Below, piece after piece: positions 43,456 to 53,602 of a DNA stretch of 64,000 nt. The notes beneath the pieces are model-generated. The model saw only the letters and a list, made by a program, of their open reading frames with translations. It was not told the DNA's origin and did no database searches. The DNA is from Enterococcus crotali (GTDB lineage Bacteria > Bacillota > Bacilli > Lactobacillales > Enterococcaceae): positions 195,918 to 259,917 of the forward strand of contig NZ_AYPQ01000007.1 in assembly GCF_000633635.1 (NCBI RefSeq), in the 5' to 3' direction. Each line of letters begins with the position of its first letter. Position 1 is the first letter of the stretch. Both the position numbers and the translations under genes were made by a program.

Positions 43456-43760
43456 ACTACGACTGGCTCAGCCAGAGTAGATGATGAACAATACTTGGCG
43501 AGCGAAGGGAGAGAAGTAACCTTACTAGTGAATCACTACGCTGCGCTTCGATCACATCAATTTCTAAGAGCTAAAGCACTAAGAATTGAAGGACTACGAC
43601 TGGCTCAGCCAGAGTAGATGATGAACAATACTTGGCGAGCGAAGGGAGAGAAGTAACCTTACTAGTGAATCATTACGCTGCACTTCGATCTCGTCAATTT
43701 CTAAGAGCTAAAGCACTAAGAATTGAAGAACTGGGATAGGCTCAGCCAGAGTAGATGATG
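43456..43760 (+). repeat. 137-bp tandem repeat (two full copies and part of a third)
   Basis: Units start with ACTACGACTGGCTCAGCCAG at 43456 and 43593. A third, partial copy (GGCTCAGCCAGAGTAGATGATG) lies at 43739-43760, giving an exact 137-base period. The two full copies differ at only a few positions. Each contains the palindrome CTGGCTCAGCCAG and an imperfect CAATTTCTAAG / CTAAGAATTG hairpin. The spacer between nusB and folD holds no ORF I can support. Confidence 0.9.
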
Positions 43761-43881
43761 TGTTCAAACGGAGAGAAGTTTCATCGATATACAATTCAAG
43801 GAGATAGGGATTATAGAGTGTTAAGACCAGCTAAATTATGCTAAAATAAAAGAATACAAACAAAAATAAGGAGTGATCTTA

Positions 43882-44727
43882 ATGGGAGAGTTAATCAACG
43901 GCCGCGAACTAGCAGATAAAATGCAGGCGCAAATCAAAGAAGAAGTGCAACAACTTGAAAAAAAAGGCATTCGTCCAGGATTAGTTGTTTTATTAGTTGG
44001 TGAAAATCAAGCAAGTCAAACCTATGTAAAGAACAAAGATTTAGCTGCAGCTAAAATCGGTATTCGCTCGAAAATCGAGCGCCTGCCTGAAACGATTTCA
44101 GAAGCAGATCTTTTAGCCGTGATTGAACAATACAATCAAGATCCGGATTATCATGGAATTTTAGTTCAATTACCATTGCCAAAACACATTGATGAAGAAA
44201 AGGTATTATTAGCTGTCGATCCTAAAAAAGATGTCGATGGTTTTCATCCGATGAATATGGGGCAATTATTTATTGGTGAGTCGACGATGATCCCTTGTAC
44301 TCCTTATGGTATTATGAAAATGTTTGAAGCTTATGATATCGATTTGGAAGGTAAACGGGCAGTTGTGATCGGACGAAGTAACATTGTTGGTAAACCAATG
44401 GCTCAACTGATGATGATGAAAAATGCGACGGTTACGATTGCGCATTCAAGAACAGTCGATTTACCAGCGGTTGCTAGAGAAGCAGATATTTTAGTGGTTG
44501 CGATCGGTCGAGGTCATTTTGTGACAAAAGACTTTGTCAAACCAGGTGCTGTTGTGATCGATGTCGGAATGAATCGCGATGAAAATGGCAAGTTGATCGG
44601 TGATGTAAAATTTGATGAAGTGTCACCTATTGCGAGCTTCATCACGCCAGTACCAAAAGGTGTTGGCCCGATGACAATCACGATGTTGATGTACCAAACA
44701 GTTGAGGCCGCTAAAAAACAAAAGTAA
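43882..44727 (+). CDS. folD: Methylenetetrahydrofolate dehydrogenase/cyclohydrolase FolD
   Basis: This 281-residue bifunctional enzyme makes 10-formyl-THF from 5,10-methylene-THF. The substrate motif is [19 protein letters not shown] with the catalytic Lys. The signature [17 protein letters not shown] and [12 protein letters not shown] are seen, and the Rossmann [14 protein letters not shown] binds [18 protein letters not shown] closes the protein. I chose ATG 43882, eight bases after AAGGAGTG; an in-frame GTG at 43873 lies in the site. A 9-base gap links it to xseA. Confidence 0.97.
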   Translation: MGELINGRELADKMQAQIKEEVQQLEKKGIRPGLVVLLVGENQASQTYVKNKDLAAAKIGIRSKIERLPETISEADLLAVIEQYNQDPDYHGILVQLPLPKHIDEEKVLLAVDPKKDVDGFHPMNMGQLFIGESTMIPCTPYGIMKMFEAYDIDLEGKRAVVIGRSNIVGKPMAQLMMMKNATVTIAHSRTVDLPAVAREADILVVAIGRGHFVTKDFVKPGAVVIDVGMNRDENGKLIGDVKFDEVSPIASFITPVPKGVGPMTITMLMYQTVEAAKKQK

Positions 44728-44736
44728 GGTGAGAAG

Positions 44737-46080
44737 ATGGAGCAGCAATATTTAACAGTTACTGCCTTAACCAAATATTTAAAACGTAAATTTGATGCTG
44801 ATCCATACTTGGAGCGGGTTTATTTGACAGGAGAAATTTCTAACTTTCGTCTGCGTCCAAACGCCCATCAGTATTTTAGTTTAAAAGATGACGGGGCGAA
44901 GATTTCAGCAATCATGTTTAAATCAGCTTTCCAAAAGTTGAAATTTCAACCGAAAGAAGGGATGAAGGTCCTTCTTGTCGGTCGTATTTCATTATATGAA
45001 AGCGGAGGCTCATATCAAATTTATGTGGAGCATATGGAGCCGGACGGTGTGGGTGCGTTATATCAAGCATTAGCTGAATTACGTGAAAAATTAGGCAAAG
45101 AAGGATTATTTGAAGGACCTAAAAAAATACTACCAAGATACCCCAAACGAATCGCTGTAGTTACAAGTCCAAGTGGAGCTGTTATCCGAGATATTATTAC
45201 GACAGTAAAACGAAGATATCCAATTGCTCAGCTTGTGTTGTTTCCTACATTAGTCCAAGGAGATCAGGCAGCGGATGATATTGTTCGTAACATTCAGCAC
45301 ATCGAAGCATTAGGTTCTTTTGATACGATGATCATTGGTCGTGGCGGAGGTTCGATAGAGGATTTATGGCCTTTTAATGAAGAAAAAGTGGCTCGAGCCA
45401 TTTATCAGGCACAAACACCAGTGATTTCTTCAGTGGGGCATGAAACAGATGTGACGATTGCCGATATGGTAGCTGATGTCAGAGCAGCCACACCAACTGC
45501 AGCTGCTGAATTAGCAGTTCCTGTACTGAATGAAGAGCTATTAAAAATCAAAGAACGGCAAACTCGTTTAGAACAAAGCTTTCTTTATCAATTACAACAG
45601 AAGAATGATCGCTATCAGCGTTTAAAAAATTCTTATGTATTCAAACAACCAGATCGTTTATATGAAGGACAAACGATCAAATTAGATCGAATCAACCAAC
45701 GCTTGATTCAATCAATGGAAACGGTCTATCATCAAAAACAACGAACAGCCCAAGAAATTATCGCCAAATTTAGGCAGCAAACGCCGCTTGGACAAATCAG
45801 AGAAGGGCAACAGCAACTAAAATTTTTGGACCAATCGCTTCATGATCGGATGGAACGATATATGAAAGATAAAGAAAAACAATTTACTTCTGCTGTCCAA
45901 CAACTAGATTTGTTAAGCCCGTTAAAAATCATGGGTCGAGGATATAGCTACACGACCAAAGAACAACAAGTAATCAAGTCAGTCAATGAACTGCAAGTAA
46001 AAGAAAAAATTCAAATCCATTATGTAGATGGTGTGGTAGATACGGTGATCGAAAAAGTATCACCTGCTGAAGAGGAGTAA
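44737..46080 (+). CDS. xseA: Exodeoxyribonuclease VII large subunit
   Basis: This 447-residue protein has an N-terminal OB fold ([22 protein letters not shown]-type start) and the catalytic core with [39 protein letters not shown] and [21 protein letters not shown] coiled coil follows near [13 protein letters not shown]. With XseB it degrades single-stranded DNA. AAGGTGAGAAG precedes the ATG. The next gene is xseB, four bases later. Confidence 0.96.
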   Translation: MEQQYLTVTALTKYLKRKFDADPYLERVYLTGEISNFRLRPNAHQYFSLKDDGAKISAIMFKSAFQKLKFQPKEGMKVLLVGRISLYESGGSYQIYVEHMEPDGVGALYQALAELREKLGKEGLFEGPKKILPRYPKRIAVVTSPSGAVIRDIITTVKRRYPIAQLVLFPTLVQGDQAADDIVRNIQHIEALGSFDTMIIGRGGGSIEDLWPFNEEKVARAIYQAQTPVISSVGHETDVTIADMVADVRAATPTAAAELAVPVLNEELLKIKERQTRLEQSFLYQLQQKNDRYQRLKNSYVFKQPDRLYEGQTIKLDRINQRLIQSMETVYHQKQRTAQEIIAKFRQQTPLGQIREGQQQLKFLDQSLHDRMERYMKDKEKQFTSAVQQLDLLSPLKIMGRGYSYTTKEQQVIKSVNELQVKEKIQIHYVDGVVDTVIEKVSPAEEE

Positions 46081-46084
46081 TAAG

Positions 46085-46324
46085 ATGGCCAAAGAAAAAG
46101 CAGTCGAAAAAACATTCGAAGAATCATTAACTGAATTAGAAGCAATCGTTCAACGCTTAGAGCGTGGGGATGTGCCTTTAGAAGAAGCGTTAGCCGCTTT
46201 TCAAGAAGGGATGGTTTTGAGTAAACAGTGTCAAGATACATTAGAAAAAGCTGAAAAAACATTAACAAAAGTAATGACCGAAAACAATGAAGAAGTTTTG
46301 TTTGAAGAAAGTGAGGAAAATTGA
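46085..46324 (+). CDS. xseB: Exodeoxyribonuclease VII small subunit
   Basis: This 79-residue helical protein has the XseB signature [20 protein letters not shown], then [13 protein letters not shown]. It binds XseA as multiple copies along the coiled coil. It starts five bases after the xseA stop, and its own stop overlaps the ispA start (TGATG), so the genes are translationally coupled. Confidence 0.96.
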   Translation: MAKEKAVEKTFEESLTELEAIVQRLERGDVPLEEALAAFQEGMVLSKQCQDTLEKAEKTLTKVMTENNEEVLFEESEEN

Positions 46325-47210
46325 TGGGAAATTTCGCTGATTTTCGTGAGCAAAGTTTACCGCTCATTGAAAAAGAAATGGAAACTTTCATCAACGATCA
46401 CACGGCAAATGACCAACTAAAAGAGGCAATGCTATATTCGATTCATGCTGGTGGTAAAAGATTTCGGCCGTTGTTAGTTTTGGCGACTATTCGTTCATTT
46501 AATAAAGAACCCCAGACGTGGGATCATCAAGTTGCGGCAGCGTTAGAAATGATTCATACCTATTCATTGATTCACGATGATCTACCAGCGATGGATGATG
46601 ATGATTTGCGCCGTGGTAAACCGACCAACACAAAGTATTTGGGGAAGCACAGGCGATATTGGCTGGAGATGGGCTATTGACTGCCGCTTTTCAATTAATA
46701 GCGATCAGTCAAACCGAGGTGCATCAAAAAGTCTTGCTGATCCAACTATTGAGTAAAGCCTCTGGCATACAAGGAATGGTTGCTGGACAAGCGGGAGATC
46801 TACAAGGAGAAGCACGCGAGTTATCATTGACTGAACTAGCAGATGTTCATGAAAAGAAAACAGGTGCTTTGATCGAATTTGCTCTTTTGGCTGGCGGTAT
46901 TTTAGCGGAACAGCCGGCAGAAATCGTAGACTTGTTAGGGACGTTTGCCCAACATTTGGGTTTGGCTTTTCAAATTAAGGATGATTTACTGGATGCCACT
47001 AGTTCAGAAGCAGAACTGGGAAAAAAAGTTGGCCGAGACGAAGCGTTGAATAAAAGTACCTATCCAGGTTTACTTGGTTTAAAAGGAGCGAAAGACGCAC
47101 TGAATGAGCAGTTGTCTTTAGGGCTTCAGACATTAGAGACTTTGAGACAAACAAGCAGTGAATTCCATGTAGAACTGCTACAAGATTTTTTAAAACAATT
47201 GCAGTTATGA
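46324..47210 (+). CDS. ispA: Farnesyl/geranyl diphosphate synthase IspA, frameshifted
   Basis: This polyprenyl synthase makes farnesyl diphosphate for undecaprenyl phosphate. The first aspartate-rich motif is DDLPAMDDDDLRRGKPT and the second is FQIKDDLLDATS. The frame breaks after KPTN near 46633. The -1 frame carries on as HKVFGEAQAILAGDGLLTAA to 47210. Replacing one missing C in ACCAACAC (ACCAACCAC) gives a normal 296-residue protein. Because the pathway is essential, the break is most likely a sequence error. Start ATG 46324 overlaps the xseB stop by one base. Confidence 0.92.
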
Positions 47211-47226
47211 TAGAAAGAAGGCACTT

Positions 47227-48042
47227 ATGAAAAAAGAGCGCGTAGATATTTTAGCGTTTACTCAAGGATTATTTGAAACAAGAGAAAAAGCCAAACGCGC
47301 AGTGATGGCTGGTCTGGTTTATAATGATAAGAATGAACGGTTAGATAAGCCTGGGGAGAAAATTTTGATTGAGACACCCCTTCAAGTGAAAGGTCAAACC
47401 TTGCAGTATGTTTCGCGTGGTGGACTGAAGCTGGAAAAAGCACTAGCTGTATTTAAACTAGACGTGACAGGGAAAACGATGTTGGATATTGGTTCTTCAA
47501 CTGGCGGCTTTACAGATGTGGCTTTACAAAATGGTGCGCGATTAAGTTATGCGCTGGATGTTGGCTATAATCAGTTGGCATGGAAAATCCGCCAAGATGA
47601 ACGAGTTGTTGTGATGGAACGGACCAATTTTCGTTACAGTACACCGGAAGATTTCCAGGAAGGGGTACCAGACATCGCAACGATCGATGTATCCTTTATT
47701 TCGCTTAAATTGATCTTGCCACCACTGCACAAAATTTTAAAACCTGGTGGAAAAGTGGTTGCGTTGATTAAACCACAATTTGAAGCAGGCAAAGAACTGG
47801 TTGGTAAAAAGGGAATCGTTCGTGAACCGGAAACTCATGTGTTTGTACTAAATGAGATTCTTTCATTTGCGCAAGAGCACGGATATTCTGTCAGTGGGTT
47901 GGATTATTCACCGATTACTGGTGGAGAAGGAAATATTGAATTTCTAGCTTACTTAACCTCCACAGAAGGTGAAGGGACCATTGAAGACACAGTAAATATA
48001 GATGAGACTGTAGCGACAGCACATCAGCAATTAAAAAAATAA
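47227..48042 (+). CDS. TlyA-family rRNA 2'-O-methyltransferase (YqxC-like)
   Basis: This 271-residue protein has an S4 RNA-binding domain (VDILAFTQGLFETREKAKRA, SRGGLKLEKAL) and an FtsJ/RrmJ-type methyltransferase domain with the SAM site MLDIGSSTGGFTDVALQNGA. The catalytic Lys/Asp motifs are ATIDVSFISLK and VALIKPQFEAG. TlyA methylates ribosomal RNA and was historically called hemolysin. It sits between ispA and argR in Firmicutes; here a minus-strand gene separates it from argR. Confidence 0.92.
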   Translation: MKKERVDILAFTQGLFETREKAKRAVMAGLVYNDKNERLDKPGEKILIETPLQVKGQTLQYVSRGGLKLEKALAVFKLDVTGKTMLDIGSSTGGFTDVALQNGARLSYALDVGYNQLAWKIRQDERVVVMERTNFRYSTPEDFQEGVPDIATIDVSFISLKLILPPLHKILKPGGKVVALIKPQFEAGKELVGKKGIVREPETHVFVLNEILSFAQEHGYSVSGLDYSPITGGEGNIEFLAYLTSTEGEGTIEDTVNIDETVATAHQQLKK

Positions 48043-48049
48043 ATAATGA

Positions 48050-48096
48050 AAAACGCTCTGGCTGTGAATCTAATCAATAGCCAAGGCGTTTTTTTG
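48050..48096. terminator. Bidirectional terminator after tlyA
   Basis: The stem AACGCTCTGGCT / AGCCAAGGCGTT has a 15-base loop and T7. It also lies at the 3' end of the convergent epimerase gene. Confidence 0.8.
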
Positions 48097-48100
48097 ATAC

Positions 48101-49621
48101 TTATGATGGAGTTACTACGTCAGTATCCTTTACATGTTTTTTGTATTCATGAACGTGTTCGTCTTTTTCATGAAGAGGATACCAGACTTGAGCGAAAAAT
48201 GGACTATATTTTGCTAGCTCATGATAGTTCCAGCTGGTTCTTTCACATTCATCACACCAGTGACCAGCTTCTAAAATCAAGCGAGGACTAGCTAAAAAGT
48301 GATGTCCACAGTGACAGGTGAATGACAATTTTGTTGTCCAATCACCCGTTTCCATTGTCTCTGAAAGACAAGTGCCTCCTCTGAATTGTGCTGCTTGCTG
48401 CATATCGCTTATTGCTAGTTCTGTTTCAGCCTTCGATTCGTCATAGCCGTGATCAAGTAGGATAGGATCTCCTTCTGGACGATAAAGAATGAAACGGTCC
48501 CAACCAGGAATCTTAGCCCAGTGCTCTTTTGAGATAAAGAATGGGTTCAATTGTTCATCTTGATTATGAACAAGCCAGTGCAAGGTTCCTGTATCTGTCA
48601 GTGCAACCTGTTCGTTGCTTTGTTTGATCATTGCCGCAATTTGTTGACTAGTCATAATAGGCGCATCAACAGGTGTTTGTTGGGCAGTTTGTTCACGCAT
48701 TACTTTACCATAATAACGAACAAAGTCTTTAGTTGTTTGAGAACGGAAATGAAGAAAGTCGTTTAATTTATCAGAGTCCAAATACCATTGGCCGTGGAAG
48801 TTGTGTGTAGCATACCAATTTGGCTCACAGACATCTTTGAATTGTTCAACACCGATTTCTTTCATCATCGCTGACATCAGTTCATAGTTTGTATTTCGGC
48901 ATTCTTCACCACCGCCGATATTATAAACATGCCCCCAAAAATCAGCATCGACCCACTCCTCACAAGCGTTGGCACAAAGGACACCAGAATCATGATCTGT
49001 GACCCATTCAAGGACGTTATTTAGTGGCTGATGGAAAGCGATCCCTTCATTTAAACTGAATTCTTTGATCGACATGATTCCTGTTTGACGTAAAGATACC
49101 CAATGCTTGATCCCAGATTCGATAACTGCCCGTTCAGCTGCAATTTTTGAAACGGCGTAATAATCATGAACACTGGGCTTTAAAGGGTCACCGATACGTC
49201 CCCAATGAATAGGTGCAGTTCGATCTCCAGTTTCTGCTACAGTACCAATATTGATTAATTTGATTTCGTCTTTATTTGGTTGAGCTAAAATCGCTTGAAT
49301 CAGATTTAAAGTCCCGCCATAATTGATTTTCATGGCTTCAGCAGGATAACGATCAGCAGATGGTGAGACAAAGGCTGCACAATGAACGACATAATCACAG
49401 TTGGTTACACAGTTTAAGACATCATCGTAATTCACCAAATCGCCCCAGTGGACTTCTAAGTTTGGTTCATTTTCAAATTGCTGCATAAAGAGGCGATTTT
49501 TCTCTGAATCTCTTGCAAGGGTGACGACTTGAAAGCGCTCAGATCGATGTAAAAGTTGCTTCATTGCCTCGCCGCCCATTGTGCCAGTGGTTCCTGTAAC
49601 AAACACTCTTTTTTTCTTCAT
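48101..49621 (-). CDS. NAD-dependent epimerase/dehydratase fused to a C-terminal zinc-ribbon domain
   Basis: This 506-residue protein starts with an extended SDR domain (FVTGTTGTMGGEAMKQLL as the NAD site, YYAVSKIAAER with the catalytic Tyr and Lys, YNIGGGEECRNTNYELM) up to ~residue 330. After a linker there is a ~150-residue C-terminal domain with CHCGHHFLASPRLILEAGHW and CDECERTSWNY, i.e. a CxC/CxxC zinc-binding pattern. Start is ATG 49621 with AAAGGAAG nine bases upstream. Substrate and role of the tail are unknown. It interrupts the usual tlyA-argR contact. Confidence 0.8.
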   Translation of the reverse strand: MKKKRVFVTGTTGTMGGEAMKQLLHRSERFQVVTLARDSEKNRLFMQQFENEPNLEVHWGDLVNYDDVLNCVTNCDYVVHCAAFVSPSADRYPAEAMKINYGGTLNLIQAILAQPNKDEIKLINIGTVAETGDRTAPIHWGRIGDPLKPSVHDYYAVSKIAAERAVIESGIKHWVSLRQTGIMSIKEFSLNEGIAFHQPLNNVLEWVTDHDSGVLCANACEEWVDADFWGHVYNIGGGEECRNTNYELMSAMMKEIGVEQFKDVCEPNWYATHNFHGQWYLDSDKLNDFLHFRSQTTKDFVRYYGKVMREQTAQQTPVDAPIMTSQQIAAMIKQSNEQVALTDTGTLHWLVHNQDEQLNPFFISKEHWAKIPGWDRFILYRPEGDPILLDHGYDESKAETELAISDMQQAAQFRGGTCLSETMETGDWTTKLSFTCHCGHHFLASPRLILEAGHWCDECERTSWNYHELAKYSPFFAQVWYPLHEKDEHVHEYKKHVKDTDVVTPS

Positions 49622-49934
49622 AATACTCTCTTCCTTTCTTTGGTTAATTTTAATGTTAGCGCTTTTTTGATGTATTATCAATAGAATAGTGAATTTAATT
49701 CACTAAATAATGAAGTGGAGGTCTCAGTCATTGCTCTATCACTTGTTCGGATTTATGATCGATTATGTAAAGAATTGCTTATCTAGAGGGTTTATTAGCT
49801 TTTACGCTTTTAAAATGAATAAAAATACGCTATGATAAAATGGAAATGAATCAAAAAGGAGTACCTTTATTCTAAGAAGCACAGTCAAACCGAGCGAACG
49901 GATAATGGACCATTAGGAAAAGGAGTAAAATATT

Positions 49935-50384
49935 ATGAGAAAAAAAGATCGGCATCGTCTGATTACTCGTTTATTAGCTGATAAAAATATTCAAAAACAA
50001 GAAGATTTTGTCGCCTACTTACAAGAAAGAGGGATAGAAGTCACTCAAGCAACGATTTCTCGTGATATTAAAGAAATGAAACTGATCAAGGTTCCTTCTA
50101 TAGATGGCGGCTACCGCTATAGCGTACCTGCTGAAACCAAAGAAGATACCTCGCTAAAATTAGAAAAATTGCTGAGAGATGCTTTTGTTTCGGTCGATCA
50201 AATGGAAAAACAAGTGATCTTGCATACTATACCAGGTAATGCTGCAGCTGCAGCTAATCTTATAGAGAAACAGTACAAGAACATTGTTTTTGCAGCAATC
50301 AACGATGATGATAGTGTTCTGATCATTGCAAGAACTGAAAAAGATGCTGAATATTTAAAAAATGAATTTTTCCGATATTTATAA
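49935..50384 (+). CDS. argR: Arginine repressor family regulator ArgR
   Basis: This 149-residue protein has the N-terminal winged helix (RHRLITRLLADKNIQKQEDF, then VTQATISRDIKEMKLIKV) and the C-terminal hexamerisation/arginine-binding domain (HTIPGNAAAAANLIEKQ, FAAINDDDSVLIIAR). In the family, arginine-bound hexamers repress biosynthetic genes and activate catabolic ones. GGAAAAGGAGTAAAATATT precedes the ATG. Its position next to recN is conserved in lactic acid bacteria. Confidence 0.95.
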   Translation: MRKKDRHRLITRLLADKNIQKQEDFVAYLQERGIEVTQATISRDIKEMKLIKVPSIDGGYRYSVPAETKEDTSLKLEKLLRDAFVSVDQMEKQVILHTIPGNAAAAANLIEKQYKNIVFAAINDDDSVLIIARTEKDAEYLKNEFFRYL

Positions 50385-50401
50385 AATCGAGGTGAATAGA
50401 A

Positions 50402-52101
50402 ATGCTACAGGAACTTCTGTAAAGAATTTTGCGATTATTTCCTCTTTACAATTAGAATTTCAAATGGGAATGACCGTTTTAACAGGAGAAACTGGTGCGG
50501 GTAAATCAATTATTATCGACGCAATGGGCTTGTTGACGGGTGGTCGAGGATCAAGTGATTATATTCGTCAAGGAGCTTCTAAGTGTACCTTAGAAGGACT
50601 GTTTACAATGCCTAAAAGCCAAGAGTTGATTAATCTTTTGGAGGAATTGGGAATTGAGACAGACGACGAGTCAATTGTGATCCAGCGAGATATTTCGACA
50701 TCTGGTAAGAATGTTTGTCGAGTGAATGGCAGAATCATCAATATTGCTAATTTACGAAAAGTCGGTGAATTTTTAGTTGATATCCATGGCCAAAATGAAC
50801 ACCAAGAATTGATGCAAAGTGAAAAACATTTAGGGATGCTTGATGACTTTGGCGGTAAAGAGCTGTTTAAGATAAAAGAGCAATATGAAGGCATTTACTC
50901 AGAATATCGCATGATCGAAGGTAAGGTTAGAAACAGACAAAAAAACGAAAAAGAATTTGCGCAACGCATGGATATGTTGCAGTTTCAAAGTGATGAAATT
51001 GCAGCGGCTGAACTGGTTTTAGGTGAAGAGGAGCAATTGATCGAAGAGCGAAATAAGTTAGGTAATTTTCAAAAAATTGCTGATGCTTTGGCAACGAGCT
51101 ATGAAGCAATCAATGGTGATGGCGATAGCAGCTTAGATAAAATTGGTTATGCGATGAATGAGCTATTGTCGATCGAAATGCTTGATCCAGAGTACAAAGC
51201 GATATCTGAAGCAGTCCAAAATAGTTATTATCTTTTACAAGAAGCAAGTGGGGATCTATCTCGACATATTGATAGCTTGGAGTTAGATGAAAATCGATTG
51301 AATGAAGTAGAGAATAGACTTGAACTGATCCGACAAATGAGAAGAAAGTATGGGGATTCAATCGAATCCATTCTTGCTTATTATCAGGAAATCACACAAG
51401 AGTTGGCTGATGCCGATTTTCTAGAAGGACGAACGGGCGAACTGGAAACATTATTGGTGGAAAAGAAAAACCAAGTGATTGAAGAAGGGGAGAAACTACG
51501 GGACATTCGAAAAAAAGTTGCGAAAAAACTAGAAAAAAATATTTTAAAAGAATTAAAAGAGTTATATATGGAAAGAACGGTATTCGATATTCGTTTTACT
51601 GAATTAGCGGATGGCCAGTTTATGGAAGATGGTTTGGATCAAGTTGAGTTTTATATTACAACAAATCCAGGAGAACCACTGAAGCCATTAGTAAGAGTCG
51701 CTTCAGGTGGAGAATTATCTCGTGTGATGTTGGCGTTGAAAACAATTTTTTCTAAATCACAAGGGATTACCAGTATTGTTTTTGATGAAGTAGATACAGG
51801 TGTCAGTGGACGAGTTGCTCAAGCAATCGCCGATAAAATTTATCAAATTTCTGAAAATTCACAGGTACTATGTATTACTCACCTTCCTCAAGTAGCAGCT
51901 GTCGCCGATTATCAATACTTCATTGAAAAAGAGATCATTGGTGAACGGACAGAGACCAAAGTTAGAAAATTGAACCAAGAGGAACGAGTGGCGGAAATCG
52001 CTAGAATGCTTTCAGGTAGTGAAATCACTAAGCTGACGATTGAACATGCAAAAGAGCTGTTGAATATGGCAGGAAATGAGCGAAATGGCCATTTAAGTTA
52101 A
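50402..52101 (+). CDS. recN: DNA repair protein RecN, frameshift near the start
   Basis: This SMC-like ATPase of double-strand-break repair has Walker A GETGAGKS (~29-36), a central coiled coil, and the C-terminal RVASGGELSRVMLAL signature with VFDEVDTGVSGRVAQA as Walker B/D loop. The natural start is ATG 50402 behind GAGGTGAATAG, giving MLQEL, but the frame then stops. Adding one T in GAACTTCTG (~50416) joins it to SVKNFAIISSLQLEFQ. The frame open from 50362 covers the end of argR and is not a real start. I consider this a one-base sequence error. Confidence 0.93.
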
Positions 52102-52123
52102 ATCATGAGTATTAAAGATTTAT

Positions 52124-52168
52124 AAAGCGTGAACAAAACTATTTTTTCGTTTTGTTCACGCTCTTTTT
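52124..52168. terminator. Bidirectional terminator after recN
   Basis: The perfect 14-bp stem AGCGTGAACAAAAC / GTTTTGTTCACGCT (52126-52139 and 52149-52162) is followed by a T tract. It lies between recN and the convergent MFS gene. Confidence 0.9.
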
Positions 52169-52183
52169 GTTTCCTACCGTTAG

Positions 52184-53440
52184 CTAGTCATCGAATAGTA
52201 CTTGGCTTTTTTTTATTGGACTGATTGCTAGAGCTCTTTTGGTTAGAATGATAGCAAGTAAACCAAATAAAAGTAATAAAGCCGCCATACCATATTTACC
52301 CATAGTGGGAGAAAACATTAGTGAAACCGAAGCGATGATTTTACCGACTTGATAAATAATTCCGTTAAAGGCAACATAAGAGCCACGATGGCTTTCATCA
52401 ACAAGATCTGCCAGAATCGTTTGGCGGGTTGGTACATAGAGAAGTTCGCCGACAGAGTAAATAATGGTAGCTATAAAGAGTACTAAAAGCTGATTTGAAA
52501 AGGCAGTTATCGCAAAACCTAAACTAAACAGGAAAAAACCAACATACATGATCTTTTTTTGCGATCGATTACTGGCCCAACTCGCAATAGGAGCAGTAAA
52601 TAAGACGATCATGATTGTATTTACCGCAGTGAGTATGCTTAGTATTTTTACCCCATCGAGCGCTATATTTCCGATAATACCCAAGTTTAAGGTTACGTTT
52701 TTTAAGTCTTCTGCCAATCGTACTGAAATAAAATTATTTCTTTGAAATTCAATCGACATCAGAGCGATTCCTCCTAAAGTGAACAATAGAAAACGATGAT
52801 CGATCATAACCCTTCGATAGCTTTGGAAAACGGCGGCTACTCCTATTTTTTGTTCCTGTTTTGAAGAAGCGCTTTTGGTTTCAGTCAGTAACTTTATTGT
52901 TAGAGCGGTTGTTAATAGTGACAATAGAAATAAGGCGATGAGTAGAAAGAAAAAATGAGATTGAAAAAACCAGCCGCCTACCATGACTCCGATTAAAATA
53001 GATAAATTATTGGCCCAATAGCTGATTGAGTACATAAACGTCCTATTTTCAGCAGTACTGACATCGATCAACATAGCATCAGCGGCCGGATTGATGATCC
53101 CTTGAGAAATACTGACAACAAGAATCATAAAAAATGTCAACCAAACGGAATTAAAAACAGGTGAATTTACCAGAAACATTCCTAAATAGGCAGCAGATTT
53201 TAGCCATTCCCCAACAATCATCAGTTGTCGTCTGCCAAAAATATCTGTTAGATGACCACCGTAGATTCCGGCGAGAAATTGTACAATGACGTTTATTGTA
53301 ACCAACACTCCAGCAATTCCGCTACTTAGTGTGTTTGTAAAATAAATCGCCATAAATGGAAAAATCATAGAACCAACAACCTTACTTAAAAATTGAATAA
53401 ATATCCGAGCTCGAATATTAGGGTGCAAAGATTTAAACAT
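52184..53440 (-). CDS. Major facilitator superfamily transporter
   Basis: This 418-residue protein has 12 predicted transmembrane helices and the MFS loop 2-3 motif GGHLTDIFGRRQLMIVGE. The central loop (ETKSASSKQEQKIG) is charged. Start is ATG 53440 after AAAGGAGTGAAAATT. It is divergent from a SgrR-like regulator, and in enteric bacteria SgrR controls the sugar-efflux MFS protein SetA, so an efflux role under that regulator is a reasonable guess. The substrate is not determined by sequence. Confidence 0.87.
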   Translation of the reverse strand: MFKSLHPNIRARIFIQFLSKVVGSMIFPFMAIYFTNTLSSGIAGVLVTINVIVQFLAGIYGGHLTDIFGRRQLMIVGEWLKSAAYLGMFLVNSPVFNSVWLTFFMILVVSISQGIINPAADAMLIDVSTAENRTFMYSISYWANNLSILIGVMVGGWFFQSHFFFLLIALFLLSLLTTALTIKLLTETKSASSKQEQKIGVAAVFQSYRRVMIDHRFLLFTLGGIALMSIEFQRNNFISVRLAEDLKNVTLNLGIIGNIALDGVKILSILTAVNTIMIVLFTAPIASWASNRSQKKIMYVGFFLFSLGFAITAFSNQLLVLFIATIIYSVGELLYVPTRQTILADLVDESHRGSYVAFNGIIYQVGKIIASVSLMFSPTMGKYGMAALLLLFGLLAIILTKRALAISPIKKSQVLFDD

Positions 53441-53602
53441 AATTTTCACTCCTTTAAAATTTTTGTGTGAGAACGTCCCACAAAGAATCACTCTTTTTTT
53501 ATTGAAATAACTAGATGATTTGATATGATTATAAAAGAGTAAGATAAGATTAAAAAGAGATTAAATCAAGAAAAGATGTCCCCTTTTAAAGGAGGGATCA
53601 GG

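Noticed and set aside
43456-43760. Possible CRISPR array
   Set aside because: The period is 137 bases with the whole unit conserved; there are no short repeats with variable spacers and no cas genes.
50362-50401. RecN starting inside argR
   Set aside because: That N-terminus is the product of a missing base; ATG 50402 with its own site gives the normal RecN start once one T is restored.
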